A stretch of 64,000 nt of DNA from contig NC_092674.1 of assembly GCF_964355755.1 (NCBI RefSeq), positions 11,787,001 through 11,851,000 on the forward strand, given 5' to 3'. Below the pieces are notes generated by a model. The model made no database searches, was not told the DNA's origin, and saw only the letters and a program-made list of their open reading frames with translations. Shown here piece after piece: positions 22,228 to 32,816 of the stretch (its first letter is position 1; every line of letters starts with the position of its first letter). Source of the stretch: Antedon mediterranea (taxonomy: Eukaryota; Echinodermata; Crinoidea; Comatulida; Antedonidae). Both the position numbers and the translations under genes were made by a program.

Positions 22228-23488
22228 AGCAACCACAAAACGTGAGCAGCTTCTTTGCACGAGTGACAAATTTATACATACTATACTAGAGGCCTAATAC
22301 TATACTCACTGTAAATATAATAATAAATATTAATAGTAGTACTGAACGTCATTGTAATAATAATAATAGTCCTAGAATTTTAATAATATAATACTGTATA
22401 GGCAGCCACAAACCAATGTATGTACACCATCAGATTCACAAACAGTAACACACACACACAGCAGCAGCACTTTGTTGGTCGTCACAAGCAACTTAGGCCA
22501 GCTAGCCTAGCCCTACGTACGTGTGCTTCAATGTAGTACATTCCATCTACAGTACTATTTTTTATTTTAATAAAATGAAGTAGTAGGTTAGAAATTATAT
22601 GTACAGAAGTAACACTAACAGATGTTTTTATCAAGAAAATTACAATTTTCTTCAGGTTTTTAAGTGTAACATTTGAAAAATTGTATACATTTAGGCCTAG
22701 TATTACTAACATGTATTCTTGTAAGTTGTAATGTATAGAAACACATGCTTGCTTATAAAGCGTTTAATATCGTGTTAATTTAATAATTGATGATAGTATC
22801 ACATATAATTATAAGCTTCCTGGAAAATGTGTTATTATTAAATGTATTTGTCACCTATTGCAGTCGTGTCAGTACCGTAATTGAATGTTTTTTACTTTGC
22901 ATGTATTTTTTATGATTTTCCAAATTACATATAATAAACAATAATATTAGTTGTAGGCCTATAACTTAATTAAAACTCCAAAGTTGCCTATTATTAAAAG
23001 TCTGAAATCTTTTTTTCAAGATTGGGGATAATCAATACGTACACCTTTAACGTAAAATTTCCATTACCTTACAATATAAATATTAATTTAATAATATTAT
23101 TTTAAAAGGTATAAAAAACACTGTGCATAGGAATTCCTACTGTACATAATCATTTTAAATTCAAAAGTAATACCTTGCATAGGCTTACACAAGCTAGCCT
23201 AGCCATGGGCTAGCTACAATACCATAAACGATAAGAAAAAGAGCCTCTCGTTCGTGACAAAAGGTCGTTCAACTTCAAAAAATAATATCTGATACGACCT
23301 ACTATTGGGTCGTAGACCTAAATATCTTCAATATGCTATTGGGTTCTTAATGTAATTACTAAGTAGGCCTAGTATTAATTAATTAATGTCATCAAATCAA
23401 AACTCGTATTAGTGTAGATTTATTTTACTATTGTGAGAGCCTGTGTGAAAGTAAGCTCGCGGTTTGTAAATGTAAATTGTATTATGTT
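22228..23488. other. Spacer between the inverted 95-bp blocks; no gene seen
   Basis: AT-rich, with a short CA repeat at 22450-22461. No transposase-like frame. Confidence 0.45.
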
Positions 23489-23586
23489 GTCACGCATCAG
23501 TGAGCTGACTTTACCGAATACCGAAGAGAGTCGATTGAGTCCGAAACGAACCGATGGAGGAACTCTCGTACGGAAAAAAAAATCGC
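23489..23586 (+). repeat. Conserved 95-bp block, inverted copy 2
   Basis: GTCACGCATCAGTGAG, GAGTCGATTGAGTCCGAAAC, GAACCGATGGAGGAACTCTC, GTACGGAAAAAAAAATCG. The similarity to 22134-22227 is much higher than in surrounding DNA. Confidence 0.6.
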
Positions 23587-23666
23587 TACCTGCCCATGCC
23601 TGGCATCGTCACGTGATAAGCAGATACAGTATATACAATACCAAACTGGTCGGGTCGAGTATATAA

Positions 23667-23740
23667 TTTAACAACATGAACGATGTACAGTATTTGATTG
23701 AAGAATTACAACATGAACGATGTACAGTATTTGATTGAAG
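23667..23740. repeat. Short tandem duplication of about 36 bp
   Basis: ACAACATGAACGATGTACAG plus TATTTGATTGAAG occurs twice in a row. Confidence 0.85.
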
Positions 23741-25307
23741 GTCGACTCGACCTACCGGAATGGTATAGATAATATAGCTCGAATGAGAGAGTTTGAATAT
23801 TTGTAAACATATTATTGTATTGCTAATTTTAAGAAGTGTAGCCTAGTAAAAGGCCTGGTAGTATCAATTCGCATAGGGTCTACTACACTAGCTAGCTCAA
23901 TTTTTAGCTGGGCCGGATCGGCTAGGTCTCCTTCCTACTACCTGGTCTACTTGCTTGATGCAGTAGTATCCGCTGTTTTGGAGAGTAAACTAGGCCTATT
24001 TTAGGCCTACTAGACGATCGGGACACCATACGTGCGAACGGCGAACAGCGATATTTACAGCCGATTTTGTAGAATGTTTTAGGTTTAGATTGTTTAGGAG
24101 TTTGGTTGATAGGATGGGTTTGGAATCCACTGAGTTTTGTTATTTATGGGCCAATCGTTTAGTAGTAGGCTAGCTAGGCCCATATGATGGGCCCCAATGT
24201 TTTAACGTTTTAATCCCCAGTCAGAATGGCTCTCACCCATGAAAAAAAATGATTTAGGCTAAGCGTAGCCTAGTACGTGAAGCCGATAATACGATCTGTA
24301 CTATTCGAGGTATAAAAATAGTATATAAATTATTACTCCGTAATCTGTACTAAATTTTGTATTTCATTAAATGTCAAATAAATATATGCTACTACTGTTA
24401 TTATTACACTTTAGGCCTAGTTTAAAAAATGTATTTCACAATGATCGTCGTTTGACAGGGGGAAGAGATGTAAATTTAGTTGACAAACACAACGTGTGTA
24501 CATGACGTCGCGAGTTTGGAATCCACTGATGACATGATATTGTGAATATCTCATGAATATTAATGAGCTTCCCTAAGCTGCTGAAAAACAGACTTTCCAT
24601 GAATTTACGCTAAAGTGTATATGAAATTTTATTTTTTTAATTTATCGTTATTATTTCTTCATTCTGACATGTCTATATTGTTATAATATTTTTTATTTAA
24701 TAAATAAACGATATTTAAAAGCAATTTTAAACCCAGAATCCCCCTTTAAGCTTAATGTTAACTTTTGGTAACTCATAATACTTTAATAATGACATAAAGT
24801 TCTTCTTTGTGATACATTTGATAAGTTGTGTAAAAGATCTTATGACATGGCTATTACTAACGTAACATATATTATGATAATTGTTTAATTTGCCAAAGAG
24901 AAAGTGTATTTGAACTTACCAACATGTTACGTTTACAGAAACAATTGGTGTAGGAATACATTTCAACGGTCTGAGAAAAATATGATGGAAATCAAAATTA
25001 ATGTATACATTATATTAACAAGAAAAATTTATATGTGAATAAGAATGAAAATCTCCTCAACCGAAAATCAAACCCGGACCTTTCTCGATAACAATACAAA
25101 CATCCTACCAATAATTGTAAAGTTTCAGTAGGCCAATTGATTAACAACTCAATAATAAACTACACTTAATTCAAAAGTTTCTTACCAATTTTTTTTCAAC
25201 CAAGTCTTATATTCACTAACAGTAATAATGTAGCATCCAGCAATCTAAGAAAAACAACTTCTTAATTTGTTTCAAAATAGTTTATTTATCCTGATCTATC
25301 AATCATA
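23741..25307. other. Intergenic with a degenerate tRNA-like segment at about 25060-25125
   Basis: The minus strand at 25060-25125 reads TGGTAGGATGTTTGTATTG... and GGTCCGGGTTTGATTTTCGG, which resembles A and B boxes of a decayed tRNA or tRNA-derived SINE. No cloverleaf is kept. The rest is non-coding with TAGGCCTA words near 23990-24180. Confidence 0.4.
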
Positions 25308-25589
25308 GTGAAATCTGTATGTGTAACATGTCGTGGTTCAATGAATAAAGGTGCGTATAATAATTTGTACACATCGGTAATTGACTATGGTGGCATGGTT
25401 GTTGTTCAGTCTACTGTGACCGTGTATTCAAATGGAGGAAGAATAACTAACTGTAATGTATTGCGTGGGTGTAGTACGGTAGCTAAATGCATTGAACTTA
25501 ATTGCTATGCAAAACTTTATCTTGAACTCTATTCACCTGTATCCACTCTATCGTTTCGCAACAATGAATTATCCCGGAACAATACATAA
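25308..25589 (+). CDS. Possible small cysteine-containing ORF, unrecognised
   Basis: An open frame of about 93 codons, counted from a non-ATG start, with six Cys (VCVTCRGSM, ITNCNVLRGCSTVAKC, IELNCYAKLYLEL). The first ATG is internal. No signal peptide, splice sites or family were recognised. It may be chance, or an exon or retroelement remnant. Confidence 0.2.
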   Translation: MKSVCVTCRGSMNKGAYNNLYTSVIDYGGMVVVQSTVTVYSNGGRITNCNVLRGCSTVAKCIELNCYAKLYLELYSPVSTLSFRNNELSRNNT

Positions 25590-26691
25590 ACTTCTCAAGG
25601 TTAGTTAAAAGCCATTAAACACTTATCCAAAATATCCTCTGAACGCTCTGGGTCAAAAGTACACGACCTTCTGGTCAGCTTAATCTAAAACAATCAATAC
25701 CAACAATTAAAAAAATTACACAATAAAAAAAATAATAATTTACTCGTGATAACCTTTAATATAACATCCGCGAGCCCATTAAACAAGTTTTATTGTACTA
25801 ATCATATACTCAATGAAATAAAAATAAAATGAATTGTTTATTTATTCATTCATTCATTTCTTTTTTTCGGATAGTGTACAAAAAAATTATTTCACAATAT
25901 CCTAAAATATCCATTTATGAATGGTTTGAATCAGACTACAGTCATAAATTCTGTTCTTAAAACTATGCATATAGTTCCTCCAATATTCATAGAATGAGGA
26001 AACGTTTTGTTACAAACATCATGCTTGCGATATTATATCTAGGCAATTTCAGTAGCTTACGTAACCTGCAAATTCTAAATGAGTTCACAGTACCTTCACT
26101 GAACTTATAGCGTCATACAGTATACATTAAAGAAATACATTTTAAATAACTGTCATTTCACTTCTGACAACGGAACATTTGGAGAATGTCCTAAATAATG
26201 TATTAGCTCTGATACACTGAGCTTGATACTGTGTCTTCATATCATCATCATTCATAGAGAGTTACAAATCACATGAGCCAAGTATGTTATACAGTCAACT
26301 GATGAGAGGTACCGTACGAAAGGAGGCCAACACACACTGTGTTCGGAAAAAACCCGTCATATGGGTCGTCGATTTGTTCATTTATTCAATTATGTTCAAT
26401 TATTGCGTATTTTCCATAATTTAAGGCCAAATCATAATTTTGCTTAGGCCTAGGCCTACAGTTTTGTTTTTCCGTTCTCTCTGCAAATTTCCTACAATTA
26501 ATTTATTTTTTTTATATTGATTATTTATTGTACAGTTTATAGTGGATAAATGAAATGAATTTTGGAAATTTTTAATTAACTTCTGACTTTATTTAGCATT
26601 TAATTATAAACAATACAATGTAACGTTTTCCTCAATATTTATAGCAGCAGCTTCATATTTTTTGTCTATTTTTTAAATCATTAATTGACAA
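25590..26691. other. Intergenic, no gene recognised
   Basis: AT-rich, read on both strands; nothing supportable. Confidence 0.5.
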
Positions 26692-27960
26692 TCTATATAT
26701 AAATTTACGTAAGGGCAAAATTCGGTAAATCGCGCCTTACTTCTAGAATTTTTACTCGATGGTATAATATAAAGTTGGTTCGTACTTTCGGTACTGATTT
26801 TAACCACCTGATGTAACCATGTTTACTAATTTAATTGAGTTAGATAATTAGTTATTGACGATTAAAACGAATTTAGGTTCAACGATTTGCCCCAAATAGG
26901 GGTGTTTTCCGATCGTGGTATACACTGTCTAATAGATGTCCAACTTGAAAATACCCGCACACAATAATACGAGGACGATTCGCATTTTCCTATCTCCTCC
27001 TACGATAATTGTTTTTAATAGCTGAAAACCGGTTGAACTACTCGAGTACAGCATCATAATGTTGAAGACAGGCCGATTTTCTTTAAACAATACTATTTTG
27101 ATAGATTTAATTTACGTTTTTACAAATGTATTGATTTGCGATGAATGGAACATTCCAATCTCTCAGTCTGCCAGTTTGGTTTAACACAAGTAGGTAAATT
27201 TATGAGCCCTTGGAGAATAAACTTGCAATACTTTGACAATACAGTACTGCAAATACGTCCTATTAACCATTTTTGGTCGTCATTTGAATCGAACATTTCT
27301 TACTGTGAATAGATGTAAAAAAATATATACAAACACTTCTTACTGTGAATACTGTTAGATGTAAACAAATATATACAAATAAACTTTATTACTGTGATTA
27401 TGGGTAGGCTCTACTGTTAGATGTATAAACACGTAATATACAAATAAACTTTATTACTGACAGTTGCTTCTCAATGTTTGCATTAATTAATAATTACAAA
27501 AAATATAAACGTCGTAGTGGTGTATCGTTACATGTACTTTACTATTTCAATCGACTATGACAGTGACAGTTTTAACAAAGTATTAAATCGCAAATGTTTT
27601 ACTATATTTAGTCACCGTTAGTGGTATATTATTTATAGGCCTATACAAAATGAAAACAATATTTCGTTACTGACGTGGATAAAGAATATATTTAAAAAGT
27701 GTTCCTCTGTGTACCTATCCTCTTTCCCATTCCTCAACCCTAATTGGGTTTCTTTAAATGAATAAACAATTTGGACTCATTTTGTGGTAAATTTCTCTTT
27801 CGGAAGTAATTCCTAGGGTGCTAATTTTGGTTGACTACATAAATCATTGTGTCTACTTATTCGTTTCTGTAAAGGACAATGTATTATATCCTGCGGTACG
27901 TGCATTTGAAATCGCCAGATTTTTTACCCTGAAATTACTGTGTATTCGAGAACCATCCAG
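26692..27960 (+). mobile_element. Helitron family 1, upstream member of second tandem pair
   Basis: TCTATATATAAATTTACG at 26692 follows host A. The element is co-linear with 2436-5038 minus the nested insertion. Its 3' end is truncated to GAGAACCATCCAG, so the hairpin and CTAG are lost. The next copy starts at 27961 with no spacer. Confidence 0.85.
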
Positions 27961-29157
27961 TCTATATATAAATTTACGTAAGGGCAAAATTCGGTAAATC
28001 GCGCGTTACTTCTAAAATGTTTACTCGATGGTATATAAAGTTGGTTCGTACTTTCGGTACTAATTTTAACCACCTGATGTAACCCTGTTTACTAATTAAA
28101 TTGAGTCAGATAATTAGTTATTGACAATTAAAACAAATTTAGGTTCAACGATTTGCCCCAAATAGAGGTGTTTACCGATCGTGGTATACACTGTCTAATA
28201 CATGTCCATCGTAAAAAATACCCGCATACAATAATACGAGGATGCTTCGCATTTTCCTATCTCCTCCTACGATAACTGTTTTTAATGGCTGAAAACCGGT
28301 TGAACAGCTCAAGTACAGCATCATAATTTTGAAGACAGGCCGACTTTCTTTAAAAAATACTATTTCGATAGATTTAATATACGTTTATAGAAATGTATTG
28401 ATTTGCAATGAATGGAACATTCCAAATCATTGCATACCTCCATGGTTTAACACAAGTAGGTAAATTTATAGACCCTTGGAGAATAAACAGAAATAGTATT
28501 GAAATACTATACAATACTGCAAATAGGTATTAACCACTTTTGATCGCCATTTGAATCAAAAGTGTGTTGGTACTGTTAGATATAATATAAATAAATATAC
28601 TAATAAACGTTATCACTGTGAGTGTGTGTAGCCCCTACTTTTAGATTATAAACACATAATAATATATACTTTATTACTGTCAGTTGTTTCTCAACGTTTG
28701 TATTAATTAATAATTACAAAAATAGAAACGTATTAGTGGTCTTTAAATGTACTTTACTATTTCAATCGACCATGAGACAGTGACAGTTTTAATAAAGTAT
28801 TAAATCGGAAATGTTTTACTCTATTTAGTGGTATATTATTTATAGGCCTATATAAAAAAAATATTTCGTTACTGATTGGATAATAAAGAAATATAAAGAA
28901 TAATTTAACAAAATTGGGTTTGTTTAAACGAGTCAAATAACAAATTTCGACTCATTTTGTGACAAGTTTCTAGGTGCTAATTTTGGTTGACTACATAAAT
29001 CATTGTGTCTATTTCTGTAAACGACAATGTTTTATAGTCCTGCCGTACGTACATTTGAAATCGCCAGTTTTTTTTTACGCTAAAATTACTATGTATTCGA
29101 GAACCATCTGTGGGCACGAACTAGATGGTACGTGAGCGAAGCGAGCGTACAATCTAG
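27961..29157 (+). mobile_element. Helitron family 1, downstream member of second tandem pair, intact 3' end
   Basis: TCTATATATAAATTTACG at 27961. It ends with hairpin GGTACGTGAGCG AAGC GAGCGTAC and CTAG at 29154-29157, then host T. Together with host A before 26692 this gives an A|T target for the dimer as a whole. Confidence 0.88.
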
Positions 29158-29839
29158 TAATAATTAATTTACAATAACAGTAATATTATATTTATTAGGC
29201 TACCGTACCAGAAGTCCTCCATTGACAAAAAAAAAGTTAGTTAGTGTGTTTTATATTATTATATAATTATTATATATATTATTATTAACATTTAGGATGG
29301 GGGTGGGGAGGGGGTCCGGACCCAGAACTTGATAGGCTTAGTCATAACGTAGTTAGAGTTGCATGCCATTTTATCACTGTTGAATGTTTTGATGTTAGCC
29401 TAATTCGTAAAATTGGTAAAAGAAGTATTGCTGGAGGCAACGAATTTAAGGACCTTCACAACCAAAATATTTCATTGTAACAAACTTTTAAATGGAACGC
29501 TACAAAAATAATCCTCCGCTTAATCACTGCATAAATACCAAATAACCAGACAGGAACGTATCTTTGTTACATTTACTATCAATCCATTTTCATATCACGC
29601 AATCCATTTTTCAACAATGTAGTATAATAATAATATTTCGATTGAATAGTGATGGGATTAGTTTCAGTTTTGATTTTGAACAAACCATTGGTAATTTACG
29701 GAAAATCCAGAATACTATTAGCATTTTTCAAAGCACGCTCTTTGAGCTTGTGCACTCTTTGTGTTTATAATCAGTGTACCATGTCCCGCATAACTGTAAC
29801 TCGAGAGATACTTTTATGATACACTGAAAATTATTTAAT
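29158..29839. other. Spacer between Helitron pair and tRNA array 2
   Basis: A G-rich patch lies at 29295-29320. The short frame at 29564-29770 is not convincing. Nothing else seen. Confidence 0.4.
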
Positions 29840-29889
29840 TAATTATTGAAACGATAAAGATGAGGAAATCTGTGAGAATGAGAAAAAGT

Positions 29890-29961
29890 CGCCCCAACCG
29901 AGACTCGAACTCGGACCGTCTGCTTGATATGCAGTTGCCCTAACCATTAGACCACTGGGAC
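29890..29961 (-). tRNA. tRNA-like, anticodon AUC (array 2, diverged)
   Basis: Cloverleaf mostly kept, but with changes in the anticodon stem (CAACTGC/GCAGA) and at acceptor position 2 (GTCCCAG). B box intact. Probably decaying. Confidence 0.5.
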
Positions 29962-30249
29962 TTTCATGGTATTGTTCTTTAACATTCTCGGCGTGGTACG
30001 GTTGGAACACAACTAGTCCTCAGTTGTACGCACGCGCACCAGAGATCAAATTGATACGCCCTCATCTATAATTCAGTATATTTATTCACTAAGCGGGATC
30101 GCGAGAGATACTTATATATATATATAAACACAACAGGTATAGAAATAAATTCCAAACCGCCCGGTGATACACTGAAAATTATTTAATTAATTTTTGAAAC
30201 GATAAAGATGAGGAAATCTGTGAGAATTTTTGTATCTCCACAGCACGCT

Positions 30250-30250
30250 C

Positions 30251-30324
<74 letters not shown>
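30250..30324. repeat. (TA)n microsatellite
   Basis: Uninterrupted TA dinucleotides joining a tRNA-repeat fragment to a PLE 3' end. Confidence 0.95.
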
Positions 30325-30325
<1 letters not shown>

Positions 30326-30328
<3 letters not shown>

Positions 30329-30505
30329 CCAAAGGCAAATTACTGAAAAAAATGACAATGCTGTGGGTATCAGTGGCTGGATCTCAATGGAGATACAAAA
30401 ATAAAAAGCGAAAATCTAAATCAAAACGATAAAGTAAACAGCCAGAAAAGTTAGCAGAGCTTCGGGCAACACTAGCCCTTCATCAGTGCAAGTGAAGGAA
30501 TTTGG
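30326..30505 (-). mobile_element. PLE 3' end, minus strand, with hammerhead-like motif (30451-30490)
   Basis: The minus strand reads CACTGATGAAGGGCTAGTG, TTGCCCGAAAGCTCTGCTAA, CTTTTCTGGCTGTTTACTTT, then AGCTTTTCGC, GGATCTCAATG (complement) and CCTTTGGATTT before (TA)n. Hammerhead core (CTGATGA, GGGC/GCCC, GAAA) and a tiny stem III (AGC/GCT) are present, but no stem I could be paired. The same segment recurs at 31044 and 37794. Confidence 0.6.
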
Positions 30506-30729
30506 ATAATATAAACAAATCAGGCAAAGTACATTAATTCTAAACCGCCCAGTGATATACTGAAATTTAATTAATTAATTTGAAACGATAAAGATGAGGA
30601 AATCTGTGAGAATGAGAAAAAGTCGCCTTTCATGATATTGTTCGTACTCGATTGGATAGCGACTCTTTAACATTCTCGGCGTGGTATAGTACGGCGGAAC
30701 AGCACTAGTCCTCAGTTGTATATATATAT

Positions 30730-31106
30730 ACTTCTCAAAGAAAACCACTGGGAATTACTACTTAAAACCACAAACCTTTTGGACTTAACATTAGGAACAT
30801 ACTCCCAGATCGGTAAAATTATTCCATTGACTACCAAAATTTAAGTTTCAATATTAATCACCATTTAAGCTGTTTTTTAGTCTCATTCCAAAATTGTTTA
30901 TATCTCTACCAAGCTACCTTCTTTGTTTTCTACTCTTATTCAGACTCCACCCTGGCTCCCTTTGTTATATTTCTTTTATTCCTGTCCACCCAGGCAGCAC
31001 TTGCCAGCTTTATACTATGAAGTTATCCAAATTCCTTAACTTGCACGGATGAAGGGCTAGTTTTGCCCGAAAGCTCTGCTAACTTTTCTGGCTGTTTACT
31101 TTATCG

Positions 31107-31110
<4 letters not shown>
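30730..31110 (+). pseudogene. PLE C-terminal remnant plus 3' end with mutated hammerhead-like motif (31044-31082)
   Basis: Frames at 30730-30795 give KENHWELLLKTTN and, after a shift, KPFGLNI, close to the conserved E-x-W...L-x-T...P-x-GLN end of PLE endonucleases. The 3' part has CGGATGA in place of CTGATGA, then GGGC/GCCC and GAAAGCTCTGCTAAC, the same end as at 30326 and 37794. A (TA)n run follows at 31111. Confidence 0.5.

Positions 31111-31156
<46 letters not shown>
31111..31156. repeat. (TA)n microsatellite
   Basis: Follows the PLE 3' end at 31110 and precedes a tRNA-repeat unit. Confidence 0.95.
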
Positions 31157-31157
<1 letters not shown>

Positions 31158-31282
31158 CAGCATATATATATAAACAAATCCGGCACAGAACATTAATTCT
31201 AAACCGCCCGGTGATATACTGAAATTTAATTAATTAATTTGAAACGATAAAGATGAGGAAATCTGTGAGAATGAGAAAAAGT

Positions 31283-31354
31283 CGCCCCAACCGAGACTCG
31301 AACTCGGACCGCCTGCTTGATATGCAGATGTCCTAACCATTAGACCACTGGGGC
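31283..31354 (-). tRNA. tRNA, anticodon AUC (array 2, intact)
   Basis: Same sequence as 6567-6638 with all stems paired and a T5 run after the 3' end. The identity of copies in separate arrays suggests recent amplification or homogenisation. Confidence 0.75.
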
Positions 31355-31646
31355 TTTCATGGTATTGTTCGAACTCGATTGGATAGCGACTCTTTAACAT
31401 TCTCGGCGTGGTACGGCGGAACAGCACTAGTCCTCAGTTGTACACACGCGCAACAGAGATCAAATTGATACGCCCTCATCTTACAGTATTTTTATTCACG
31501 AGGCGGGATCTCCGAAGAGATGCTTTTATATATATAAACACAGTAGGCAAAGAACATTAATTCTAAACCGCCCGGTGATATACTGAAATTTAATTAATTA
31601 ATTTGAAACGATAAAGATGAGGTAATCTGTGAGAATGAGAAAAAGT

Positions 31647-31718
31647 CGCCCCAACCGAGACTCGAACTCGGACCGCCTGCTTGATACGCAGATGTCCTAG
31701 CCATTAGACCACTGGGGC
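31647..31718 (-). tRNA. tRNA, anticodon AUC (array 2, near-intact)
   Basis: Differs at loop position 32 (GTATCAA) and has one D-arm change (GGCTAGGAC). Other stems are intact. Confidence 0.65.
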
Positions 31719-32009
31719 TTTCATGGTATTGTTCGAACTCGATTGGATAGCGACTCTTTAACATTCTCGGCGTGGCACGGCGGAACAGCACTAGTCCTCA
31801 GTTGTAAACACGCGCAACAGAGTTCAAATTGATACGCCCTCATCTTACAGTATTTTTATTCACGAGGCGGGATCTCGAAGAGATACTTTTATATATATAA
31901 ACACAGTAGGCAAAGAACATTAATTTTAAACCGCCCGGTGATATACTGAAATTTAATTAATTAATTTGAAACGATAAAGATGAGGAAATCTGTGAGAATG
32001 AGAAAAAGT

Positions 32010-32081
32010 CGCCCCAACCGAGACTCGAACTCGGACCGCCTGCTTGATATGCAGATGTCCTAACCATTAGACCACTGGGGC
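32010..32081 (-). tRNA. tRNA, anticodon AUC (array 2, intact)
   Basis: Consensus copy. Last minus-oriented tRNA before the array flips strand. Confidence 0.75.
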
Positions 32082-32395
32082 TTTCATGGTATTGTTCAAA
32101 CTCGATTGGATAGCGACTCTTTAACATTCTCGGCGTGGTACGGCGGAACAGCACTAGTCCTCAGTTGTACACACGCGCAACAGAGATCAAATTGATACGC
32201 CCTCATCTTACAGTATTTTTATTCACGAGGCGGGATCTCCGAAGAGATACTTTTATATATATAAACACAGTAGGCAAAGAACATTAATTCTAAACCACCC
32301 GGTGATATACTGAAATTTAATTAATTAATTTGAAACGATAAAGATGAGGAAATCTTATCGTTTCAAATTAATTAATTAAATTTAATTTTAATTAA

Positions 32396-32467
32396 GACCC
32401 AGTGGTCTAACGGTTAGGACATCTGCATATCAAGCAGGCGGTCCGAGTTCGAGTCTCGGTTGGGGCG
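32396..32467 (+). tRNA. tRNA-like, anticodon AUC (array 2, plus strand)
   Basis: Acceptor 5' strand begins GACCC instead of GCCCC, leaving one mismatch with GGGGC. Other arms intact. The 5' flank is truncated: the usual CGAACAATACCATGAAA is replaced by AATTTTAATTAA. A run of T follows. Confidence 0.55.
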
Positions 32468-32768
32468 AATTTTTCTCATTCTCACAGATTTCCTCATCTT
32501 TATCGTTTCAAATTAATTAATTAAATTTCAGTATATTACCGGGCGGTTTAGAATTAATGTTCTATGCCTGATTTGCCTACTGTGTTTATATATATAAAAG
32601 TATCTATTCGGAGATCCCGCCTCGTGAAAAAAAATACTGTAAGATGAGGGCGTATCAATTTGATCTCTGTTGCGCGTGTGTACAACTGAGGACTAGTGCT
32701 GTTCCGCCGTACCACGCCGAGAATGTTAAAGAGTCGCTATTCAATCGAGTTTGAACAATACCATGAAA

Positions 32769-32816
32769 GCCCCAGTGGTCTAATGGTTAGGACATCTGCA
32801 TATCAAGCAGGCGGTC
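32769..32816 (+). pseudogene. tRNA split by the foldback element, 5' part
   Basis: GCCCCAGTGGTCTAATGGTT through CAAGCAGGCGGTC, i.e. tRNA positions 1-48. The remaining 24 nt are at 34921-34944. Joining them, with one copy of the CGGTC duplication, gives a consensus tRNA of 72 nt. Confidence 0.85.
32812..32816 (+). repeat. 5-bp target-site duplication, left copy
   Basis: CGGTC immediately before the foldback element. The matching copy is at 34916-34920. Confidence 0.8.

Noticed and set aside
22058-22279. Paired ORFs sharing LSPKRTDGGTLVRKKKS (also 23433-23666)
   Set aside because: Shared peptide arises from the inverted 95-bp DNA block; frames outside it are unrelated.
30208-30432. ORF rich in Ile-Tyr repeats
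   Set aside because: Translation of (TA)n; also seen at 37853-38216.
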